NCBI GenBank assembly: GCA_045222795.1
Contig: JBGUZF010000038.1
Span: 1-49,046, forward strand
Direction of reading: 5' to 3'
Source of the DNA: Colimorpha sp045222795
GTDB taxonomy: Bacteria > Bacteroidota > Bacteroidia > Bacteroidales > P3
DNA length: 49,046 nt
Shown: piece after piece, positions 42,801-49,046 of the stretch
Layout: every line of letters begins with the position of its first letter
Position numbering within the stretch: the first letter of the stretch is position 1
Made by a program: the position numbers and the translations under genes
Notes under the pieces: generated by a model
The model's input: the letters and a program-made list of their open reading frames with translations, nothing else
What the model was told of the DNA's origin: nothing
Databases searched by the model: none

Positions 42801-45440
42801 TCATCTCTCGAAGAGTCGCAAGAGCTTCATCTTCTGCTCGCCGACCTTCCCCGTGTAGGGGTGCTCGCGGAGAGTGAGGTTGAATCGTGTGGAGCCGAAG
42901 AGGACGGTCTGCGGATGGGTGAACTCGCGGAAGCCCCACTCGCCGTGGTAGGCTCCCATACCAGAATGACCAGTGCCGTTGAAAGGCACTCCCTTGACCA
43001 TCATGTGGATGCACACCTCGTTGATGCATCCGCCGCCATACTGCTGCGTAGTCATCACACGCTTGGCCCACCGCATGTCGCTGGTGAAGAGGTACATGGC
43101 CAAGGGGTGCTCGCGGTCGGCGACGGTCTCCATAAGGGCGTCGACCTCAGAGTCCTTGAAGGGCACGACGGGCAGCAGGGGGCAGAAGAGCTCGTGCCGC
43201 ACAATGTGCTCGTCAATACCGACGGGGTAGATTATCGTAGGTGCGTAGCGGCGCGTGACAGGGTCGCCAGTGCCGCCGTAGACGATACGGTCGCGGTATT
43301 CGTCGGCCAGACGGGCGCACTTGTCGTAGGCCGCAGAGGTGATGAGCTTGGGATACTCGAGATTCTGCTCGGGACGGTCGCCTATCTGTGCCGTGAAGGC
43401 GCGCTTAAGCTCCTCGAGGAAAGGCTCGGCGACCTCCTCGGCGACGGCTATCTGGTTGATGTTGATGCATATCTGGCCTGCGTTGCAGAGTTTGAAGAAG
43501 GCTATCTTGCGGGCGGCATCCTTAAGGTCGGCATCCTTGCGGACGACGCACCAGTTGCCCGTCTCGCCGCCGAGCTCGAGGGCCACGGGGGTGAGGTTCT
43601 TGGCGGCCTCGGCCAGTACGTGCTTGCCCACGGAGGGCGAGCCGGTGTAGAATATCTTGTCGAAGCGCTGCGCGAGGCAGAGGTCGGCCACGTCGTGACT
43701 GCCGTCGATAAGAGTGACATACTCGGGCGGAAAGACCTCGGCAAAGAAGCGCTTGAGGGCCGCGGTACTGGCTGCCGACTTGGAGCTCGACTTTATCACC
43801 ACCGTGTTGCCGCCGGCCATCGCCGCCGCCACCACACCGATGGTGAGCAGTATGGGAAAGTTGAAGGGGCTGATGACGAGCGAGACGCCGTATGGCATCT
43901 TGTAGACCTTGGTCACCATGCTGGGGAAGCACATGAGGCCGCTGTAGTGGCATTCGGGCCGCGCCCAGCGGCGCAGGCCGCATAGCATCTCGTTGACCTC
44001 GGTGATGATGGGGCCCACGTCACAGAGGTAGGCCTCCACCCTACTCCGTCCGAGGTCTTCGGCAAGCGCCTCCTCGAACTCGGAGGCATGGGCCAGGACG
44101 GCGGCCTTGAGTTTCTTGAGCTGTTTGATGCGCCACTTGACAGGCAACGTCGTGCCGGTGCGGAAGAAGCGGCGCTGCGCGGCAACTATCTCGCGTATCT
44201 CGCCCTCAGTGTAGCCCGTGGTCGAGACTATGTCGTTGCTGGTGACGGTGTCGAGCACCTGTTTTATCTGGTCATTGCTGAGGGTGACGGGCGCGGAGTA
44301 GTTGATGGAGTCGGCGGCGATCATGGGGATGAGCTCGGCGTGGTCGCAGAGGCGCACGGGCGATTCAATCTTGTCCATGCCGCACTGTGCCATAAGTTGG
44401 CGGACGGCCTCGAGGAAGCGGTCGGCGGCTTCGGGGTCGGCGACGTCGCTGTTGGCCAAGGCACAATAGCGTGCCAGCGAGGCGTACTTATCCAGACAGG
44501 CCTCTTTCTGGAACTCGAGCACCGGCAAGAGCATCAGCGAGATGGCCTGTCCGTGGGGCATGTGGTAGAGGGCGCCGATGCTGTGGGCAAAGGCGTGGAC
44601 ATAGCCCGCCAGCTGGGTGTTGATGGCGTTGCCGCCGTACATAGCCGCGCGGCACATGGCCAGACGGGCCTCGACGTTACTAGGCTCACGCATCACCGCA
44701 GGCAGGTTCTGCAGGATGAGGCGCACGCCCTCCATCGACATCTCAAGGTCTTCGTCGACGACCTCCACATCGCTAACAGCCCCCTCGATGCAGTGGCTCA
44801 GGGCATCCATGCCGCAGGCCGCCGTCACATGGGCCGGGGCCTGGACGGTGAGCTCGCTGTCGAGCACCACATGGGTGACGTTGAGGCCTATGAGCACCGT
44901 GGAACTCTTGACGCCGTGCTCGTTGGAGATGACGGCACCAACGGTAACCTCGGCACCGGTGCCGGCGGTGGAAGGCACGTTGATGAGCGGCAAAGTAGTT
45001 CCGCCACGCACGGGCAGAAATTTGAGCAGCAAGGCCTTGACAGGCAGATGCGGCATCTTGACGCTGGCGGCGATCATCTTGCACGAGTCCATCACAGAGC
45101 CGCCGCCGAGGGCTATGATGCATTCGGCCTGGCACTCGAGGGCCTTCTGGCGTCCCGCCTCGATGATAGCAATGGTGGGCTCGGAGTTGATGTCACAGAA
45201 GAGGGTGTGGCCCACCCCTGCCGACTCGAGCGAGTCGACGATGGCCTTATCGTAGCCCATAGAAGCGAGGGTACGGTCGGTGACCAGCATCACATGCCTG
45301 TAGCCACAGTCGCGGCATATCTCGCCAATGCGACGGCGGGCGCCGTGGCCCTCCGTCACCTCCGGTTCCGGCAGCGGCACAGCGTGTATCACCTTCCCCG
45401 GCAGCCGGTGTATTCTTTTCCTGAAACGGTATGTGTCCAT
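42801..45440 (-). CDS. Fe-alcohol dehydrogenase - aldehyde dehydrogenase fusion (reverse of AdhE order)
   Basis: 879 residues. Residues about 1-400 are an iron-dependent alcohol dehydrogenase: GGGSVMDSCKMIA, PSTAGTGAEVT, GMDALSHCIEG, and HAFAHSIGALYHMPHGQA, supplying the Asp/His metal ligands. Residues about 415-879 are an aldehyde dehydrogenase: ISPFNFPILLTIGVVAAAMAG, FYTGSPSVGK, LELGGETGN (Glu, about 622), NAGQIC (Cys, about 655). The latter is closest to ALDH3-type NAD(P)-dependent enzymes, not the CoA-acylating domain of AdhE. One chain could oxidise an alcohol to its acid through a channelled aldehyde. ATG 45440 was chosen; the frame extends to 45485 only through a 9-bp repeat tract. Single gene; no pathway partners nearby. 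Confidence 0.92.
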   Translation of the reverse strand: MDTYRFRKRIHRLPGKVIHAVPLPEPEVTEGHGARRRIGEICRDCGYRHVMLVTDRTLASMGYDKAIVDSLESAGVGHTLFCDINSEPTIAIIEAGRQKALECQAECIIALGGGSVMDSCKMIAASVKMPHLPVKALLLKFLPVRGGTTLPLINVPSTAGTGAEVTVGAVISNEHGVKSSTVLIGLNVTHVVLDSELTVQAPAHVTAACGMDALSHCIEGAVSDVEVVDEDLEMSMEGVRLILQNLPAVMREPSNVEARLAMCRAAMYGGNAINTQLAGYVHAFAHSIGALYHMPHGQAISLMLLPVLEFQKEACLDKYASLARYCALANSDVADPEAADRFLEAVRQLMAQCGMDKIESPVRLCDHAELIPMIAADSINYSAPVTLSNDQIKQVLDTVTSNDIVSTTGYTEGEIREIVAAQRRFFRTGTTLPVKWRIKQLKKLKAAVLAHASEFEEALAEDLGRSRVEAYLCDVGPIITEVNEMLCGLRRWARPECHYSGLMCFPSMVTKVYKMPYGVSLVISPFNFPILLTIGVVAAAMAGGNTVVIKSSSKSAASTAALKRFFAEVFPPEYVTLIDGSHDVADLCLAQRFDKIFYTGSPSVGKHVLAEAAKNLTPVALELGGETGNWCVVRKDADLKDAARKIAFFKLCNAGQICININQIAVAEEVAEPFLEELKRAFTAQIGDRPEQNLEYPKLITSAAYDKCARLADEYRDRIVYGGTGDPVTRRYAPTIIYPVGIDEHIVRHELFCPLLPVVPFKDSEVDALMETVADREHPLAMYLFTSDMRWAKRVMTTQQYGGGCINEVCIHMMVKGVPFNGTGHSGMGAYHGEWGFREFTHPQTVLFGSTRFNLTLREHPYTGKVGEQKMKLLRLFER

Positions 45441-45457
45441 AGTCTCTTTGGTTTTTT

Positions 45458-45520
45458 CTAGTAGTCCTAGTAGCTCTAGTATCACTAGTTCAACTAGGAC
45501 GACTAGGAATACTAGGTTTT
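45458..45520. repeat. 9-bp tandem repeat (CTAG + 5 nt), intergenic
   Basis: Seven units, each CTAG plus five variable bases. It fills the gap between the four-helix protein stop and the dehydrogenase leader. Same family as the coding tract in murL. Confidence 0.9.
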
Positions 45521-45521
45521 C

Positions 45522-46178
45522 CTATTCTATTCCTAATTTCCTTTTCAGTTCTGCGTTTTCTGCCTTCAACCGTTGGTTCTCGGCCTCGAGCTCACGGAGG
45601 CGGCGGTCAACTCCATCACGATAACCTGTACGGGCTGCGTGCATGCGCTCTTTGATGCCGCCTTCCTCAATGAAACGTTTTTCCAAATGCTTCAGGTAGC
45701 CATCAAACATCTTGTCGGTGATATGGCAAAGCGAAAGCGCCATATTGCAGAACTCCTCGGCCGAGAGGGTCGCAGCAAGAGGCTGGTAAGCATCCCATGT
45801 GTTATTATTGCGGCAGAATTCCACCATCTTGTCGAAACGCGGGTGGTTCTTTCCCCAGACAGTGAGATCGTTTCTTTTTATATAATCTTCATAATCTTCG
45901 CGGAGTTCCTGAAAACTGGACCTACCAACATTAACAAGATTAACCTCCATTGTACTGCTTGTGAGACCATCCTCACAACCCTCGACAATATTCTGCTTGC
46001 CGCAGCGGGCAGCCATATTCATCTGATCCACCCGACGGTCGCCATACTGCGGCAAGAAACGTTTGCAGAAAACATCGGTCAGAAGAACAAGCACCTCTGC
46101 CTTCTGGTAGACATGCAGTTCCTTATAGTTTGCCACTTTACCGAAGATGGTTTTTCTATCTGTATTGTCGCTTCCCAT
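45522..46178 (-). CDS. Four-helix-bundle protein with suffix domain
   Basis: 218 residues from ATG 46178 (a TTG at 46193 is possible). FGKVANYKELHVYQKAEVLVLLTDVFCKRF, MAARCGKQNIVEG and the following helices fit the IVS/S23-type four-helix bundle with the extra C-terminal domain known as '4helix_suffix' (patterns summarised). The end (RRLRELEAENQRLKAENAEL) is a short leucine-zipper coiled coil, suggesting oligomers. Function unknown. The gene shares its strand with the dehydrogenase fusion 81 bp downstream. Confidence 0.82.
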   Translation of the reverse strand: MGSDNTDRKTIFGKVANYKELHVYQKAEVLVLLTDVFCKRFLPQYGDRRVDQMNMAARCGKQNIVEGCEDGLTSSTMEVNLVNVGRSSFQELREDYEDYIKRNDLTVWGKNHPRFDKMVEFCRNNNTWDAYQPLAATLSAEEFCNMALSLCHITDKMFDGYLKHLEKRFIEEGGIKERMHAARTGYRDGVDRRLRELEAENQRLKAENAELKRKLGIE

Positions 46179-46430
46179 TGCAGTGTTTGACAATTATTAA
46201 GTAATAACGCCAAACATTACAAAAAATTGTGCATTATTTCACTCCATCGTCAGGGGTATCTCCGGAACACGGATATGTATCAAATTAAGCTTTTAGATAT
46301 CATCGTAAGCCTTACGAGAACGATTTGGGGCTTTTCGGCAAAATGGCCTTATATTGGTGCTTGTCCAGTCGCGACATAAGGGACAAAAACAAAAATCACA
46401 AACAACAAAAACAAAGAAAGGAAAAACATT

Positions 46431-47084
46431 ATGAGTAAAAACTTCAAAGGTTACTTAGGTGACCAAATCGGAAAACTGGGTACTGCCGTCGGACGCAAGT
46501 GGAAAAGCAAGATGGTCTACAGCGCCTATCAGGGCAAAGTGAAGAACCCCAAGACTGAGGAGCAGCAGTTGGTGCGTGCACGCTTTGCACTGCTCGGTGC
46601 TCTCGCCGCGAGCTTCCTCGACGCCACGGAGATTGGTCTGAAGGCCAGCGCCAAGCGCTACGACTACACGGAGAGCGACCACTTCGTGAAGCGCAACTGG
46701 GACGCCGTCACAGCCACGACTCCCGACGATGTGGCAGTAGACTTCGGCGCACTGACGGTCAGTGAAGGCCGCCTGACAGGGGTGTACTTCAAGACCCCCT
46801 CGTTCAGCGAGGAGGCCGCGGTGAGCGTCGCCTTCGAAAGCAACGTTGACGTCGGCAAAGCCAGTGCCAACGACGAGGTGTACCTCTACGTCTACCAACC
46901 AGACACCGACCGCGGTGTGCTGTCGCAGACCACGAGCCGCAACGCCGGCAGCATCAGCGTTGACGTGCCGGCACGCTGGAGCGGCATGGAGGTTCACGTC
47001 TACGGTTTCGTCATCGGCGGTGCCGCCGAGAACAGGGGCATGTCCTCGGACTCGGAGTACATCGGTCACGGCACCATTGCGTAA
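46431..47084 (+). CDS. DUF6266 family protein
   Basis: 217 residues. GYLGDQIGKLGTAVGRKWKS and KVKNPKTEEQQLVRARFAL are the family hallmarks: glycine-rich loop, 'GtvvG', then 'NP-x-T-x-x-Q-x-x-x-R'. Residues about 75-217 are beta-rich with a Gly/Asp-rich end. A good ribosome-binding stretch (AAAGGAAA) precedes the ATG. The 250-bp gap upstream (46179-46430) holds no convincing gene. Family function unknown; members are often multicopy in Bacteroidota. Confidence 0.85.
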   Translation: MSKNFKGYLGDQIGKLGTAVGRKWKSKMVYSAYQGKVKNPKTEEQQLVRARFALLGALAASFLDATEIGLKASAKRYDYTESDHFVKRNWDAVTATTPDDVAVDFGALTVSEGRLTGVYFKTPSFSEEAAVSVAFESNVDVGKASANDEVYLYVYQPDTDRGVLSQTTSRNAGSISVDVPARWSGMEVHVYGFVIGGAAENRGMSSDSEYIGHGTIA

Positions 47085-47108
47085 TCGGTGTGACACAACT
47101 CTACACCA

Positions 47109-47160
47109 ACCCTACACCAACTATACCCCTTCCTCAGGGAAGGGGTGGTGTGGGTAGGGT
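47109..47160. other. Long hairpin downstream of the DUF6266 gene
   Basis: CCCCTTCC (47126-47133) pairs with GGAAGGGG (47138-47145) over a 4-nt loop. ACCCTAC (47109-47115) pairs with GTAGGGT (47154-47160), with ACACCA/TGGTGT as a further option between. The left arm includes an 11-bp repeat (CTACACCAAC type). Confidence 0.7.
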
Positions 47161-47194
47161 CAAAAACACTCCCCTAACTACACTCACTCGTCAG

Positions 47195-47223
47195 ACCTCC
47201 GCGATAGTCGCGGAGGTTTTTTT
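47195..47223 (+). terminator. Terminator of the DUF6266 gene
   Basis: Perfect 10-bp stem ACCTCCGCGA / TCGCGGAGGT (47195-47204, 47208-47217), TAG loop, then a run of seven T. Confidence 0.93.
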
Positions 47224-47335
47224 ATGGTATAGGGTATAGTTAATTTTCAAAAACAAATATCTCCGATGGCAATCTTTTTGAAAAAGATTGAACAAAAACT
47301 CTTCTTCATGTCTTGTGCAGACGGCACTTCTCTCC

Positions 47336-47427
47336 CAGAAGCAGGGGCCTTCTGCCCTGCGGGTCAGCGGGGTGGCGTGGCACCCCGTTCTCCGCTTCGC
47401 TATCGGGAACCTCCACTGGAGGTACCC
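47336..47427. other. Cluster of three GC-rich hairpins upstream of clpC
   Basis: GCAGGG/CCCTGC (47341-47360), CGGGGTG/CACCCCG (47368-47387), ACCTCC/GGAGGT with outer GGG/CCC (47405-47427). The rest of the 47224-47471 gap is AT-rich. A 61-codon frame (47266-47451) crosses the cluster but has no gene-like features. It could be a structured RNA or a dispersed palindromic repeat. Confidence 0.6.
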
Positions 47428-47471
47428 TTCGCACTAACAACGGCATGTTGAAAAGATAGTATGGCATGGAT

Positions 47472-47501
47472 GTTGCAGGTGGGAATTAAGTAGTAATTTT
47501 G
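47472..47501 (+). promoter_or_regulatory. Promoter of clpC
   Basis: GTTG (47472-47475), 18-bp spacer, TAATTTTG (47494-47501). Transcription would start about 20 bp before the ATG at 47524. Confidence 0.65.
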
Positions 47502-47523
47502 CATCCTGAAATAATAGTGGAAA

Positions 47524-49046
47524 ATGGAAGCTAACCTGAGCGAAAACACCAAGAAAGCCGTGGCTTTCAGCCGCGACGAGGCCATACGCCTGAAGAACGG
47601 CAGCATAGGCGTGGAACACCTCTTTTTGGGCCTGACACGCCTGCCAGAGTGCTCGGCATTCACCATGCTGGCAGCCCTCGGCGTGAACGTACCGAGTCTG
47701 AAGGAGACAATCGAGAAGCACGTGGGCCAGAGCGAAGCCGACGTGCGCTACGCCGACGACAGCGAGATACCCATGCTGCGCCAGACCGAGAAAGTGCTGC
47801 GGCTCTCCTACCTCGAGAGCATCAAGATGAAGGCCAAGGAGATAAAGACCGAACACCTTATCCTCGCTATCCTGCAGGAGGGCGACAGCCTGGTGGCCAA
47901 CCTGCTGCAGAAAGCCGGTGTTGGCTACGACCGCTTTGCCAAAGTGGTGCGCGCCAACGGTCCCGCCACCGAACCTACTGAGTTGCCCGACTTCAGCATG
48001 CAGAGCAGCGAAGATGACAACGACGACCCCTTCGACGACCCCACCAAGGAGACCGGTCGTCCGGCCACGTCCCAAAAGGGAAAGAGCGGCACGCCGGCGC
48101 TGGAGAACTTCGGCCGCGACCTGACGAAGCTCGCCGCCGAGGGCAAGCTCGACCCCATCGTGGGCCGCACCAAGGAGATGGACCGCATAGCGCAGATCCT
48201 CTCGCGCCGCAAGAAGAACAACCCAATACTCATTGGCGAGAGCGGCGTAGGCAAGAGCGCAATAGCCGAAGGCCTGGCGCTGCGCATCGCCGAAGGCAAC
48301 GTTCCGCGCACATTGCACGGCAAGCGCCTGCTCAGTCTCGACCTCGCTGGCATGGTGGCTGGCACCAAGTACCGCGGCCAGTTCGAGGAGCGCATGAAGG
48401 CTATCATCAACGAACTTGAGCAGCACCCCGAGATAATCATCTTCATTGACGAGATACACACTATCGTGGGTGCCGGCTCGGCGGCAGGCAGCCTCGATGC
48501 CAGCAATATGTTCAAACCCGCCCTCAGCCGCGGCGCCATACAGTGCATAGGCACCACAACCCTCGACGAGTTCCGCCAATACATAGAGAAGGACACCGCC
48601 CTCGCGCGCCGCTTCCAAAAGGTGCTCGTGGAGGCCGCCACACCTGAGGAGACGATGGAAATATTGGAGAACATCCGCGACACCTACGAGAGCCACCATG
48701 TGGTGCGCTACACCGACGAGGCACTGCGGGCCTGCGTGGACCTCACCGAACGCTACGTCAGCGACCGCCTGCAACCCGACAAGGCCATCGACGCCATGGA
48801 CGAGGCCGGTGCCCGTGTACGCATCGCCAACGTGCAGGTGCCCGAGGAGATTACGACCCTTGAAGCCGAGGTTGCCAAGGTGGCGGCGATGAAGAAGGAG
48901 GTACTGGCCGACAAGCGCTACAGCGAAGCGGCACAGTACCGCGACCAAGAACGCGACCTCAACGCCAAACTGGCCGAAGTGCGCAAGCAGTGGGAGAGCG
49001 ATGAACGCGAGAGCCGTCCCGAGGTGACGGAGGCCGACGTTGCCGC
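47524..49046 (+). CDS. clpC: ClpC, AAA+ unfoldase of the Clp protease (3' truncated by window)
   Basis: 507 codons visible, about the first 60 percent of a usual ~840-residue ClpC. Two N-terminal Clp repeats (AFSRDEAIRLKNGSIGVEHL and LESIKMKAKEIKTEHLILAI) are followed by an acidic linker. The first AAA+ module has Walker A GESGVGKSA (about 240) and Walker B IIFIDEIHTIVG (about 305). The middle domain begins with an UVR-like YSEAAQYRDQERDL near residue 470. It unfolds proteins for ClpP and takes part in stress proteolysis. The second AAA+ module lies beyond the window. Confidence 0.96.
   Translation, partial: MEANLSENTKKAVAFSRDEAIRLKNGSIGVEHLFLGLTRLPECSAFTMLAALGVNVPSLKETIEKHVGQSEADVRYADDSEIPMLRQTEKVLRLSYLESIKMKAKEIKTEHLILAILQEGDSLVANLLQKAGVGYDRFAKVVRANGPATEPTELPDFSMQSSEDDNDDPFDDPTKETGRPATSQKGKSGTPALENFGRDLTKLAAEGKLDPIVGRTKEMDRIAQILSRRKKNNPILIGESGVGKSAIAEGLALRIAEGNVPRTLHGKRLLSLDLAGMVAGTKYRGQFEERMKAIINELEQHPEIIIFIDEIHTIVGAGSAAGSLDASNMFKPALSRGAIQCIGTTTLDEFRQYIEKDTALARRFQKVLVEAATPEETMEILENIRDTYESHHVVRYTDEALRACVDLTERYVSDRLQPDKAIDAMDEAGARVRIANVQVPEEITTLEAEVAKVAAMKKEVLADKRYSEAAQYRDQERDLNAKLAEVRKQWESDERESRPEVTEADVA

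Noticed and set aside
45522..46178. Four-helix-bundle protein as accessory gene of a diversity-generating retroelement
   Set aside because: Avd proteins are four-helix bundles, but no reverse transcriptase or template/variable repeat pair was seen in the window.
46275..46379. 34-codon plus-strand frame in the gap upstream of the DUF6266 gene
   Set aside because: It has no ribosome-binding site, promoter or recognisable features, and could easily occur by chance in 250 bp.
47266..47451. 61-codon frame across the GC-rich hairpins
   Set aside because: The composition changes abruptly within it, it lacks a promoter between the terminator and the hairpins, and the hairpins explain the sequence better.

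Overview
The window comes from a moderately GC-rich member of the Bacteroidota, most likely an uncultured Bacteroidales. Supporting signs are repeated Bacteroidota-type promoters (TAnnTTTG at -7, sometimes with TTTG 19-20 bp upstream), weak Shine-Dalgarno sites, lipoprotein signals, a type IX secretion (T9SS) C-terminal sorting domain, DUF6266 and four-helix-bundle-suffix proteins, and the general gene set. No rRNA, tRNA, CRISPR array, transposase or integrase was seen. I cannot name the genus.

Layout. 0-3.6 kb: the tail of an unknown gene, then an nSTAND-type signalling NTPase whose C-terminal sensor half is strikingly AT-rich. 3.7-17.6 kb: mostly housekeeping genes. These are a membrane pyrophosphatase (hppA), a GT39-like glycosyltransferase with a 41-codon membrane peptide upstream, glnS, a lipoprotein, an MMPL/RND exporter with a LolA-like partner, an M20 amidohydrolase, a Mur ligase with MurL (the alternative L-Glu ligation/epimerisation route to D-Glu in peptidoglycan), and yajC. 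17.7-24.8 kb: a TetR regulator and a tripartite RND efflux operon ending in a small PII-like gene with a duplicated C-terminus. 24.8-34.4 kb: a minus-strand operon of a short peptide, a lipoprotein and a 2793-residue T9SS cargo with about 29 InlB-B-like repeats. 34.5-47.2 kb: accessory DNA. It holds an RteC-like protein (weak assignment), an HTH protein, two DUF6266-family proteins, a restriction-modification operon with an internal toxin-antitoxin pair, a reversed-order alcohol/aldehyde dehydrogenase fusion, and a four-helix-bundle suffix protein. 47.5 kb to the end: clpC, cut by the window edge.

Most unusual features. (1) Short tandem repeats with 7-, 8-, 9-, 10- or 11-bp units occur between genes and also inside coding frames: 13 coding tracts, 12 of them in the murL-murD-M20 operon. 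In four tracts the unit copies that would put a stop codon in frame carry a substitution that removes it. (2) The murL-murD2 pair. (3) The ADH-ALDH fusion, opposite in order to AdhE. (4) AT-rich domain replacement in both the STAND sensor and the methyltransferase recognition half, the latter continuous with the toxin-antitoxin pair. (5) A 117-bp multi-block inverted repeat in the leader of the restriction operon.
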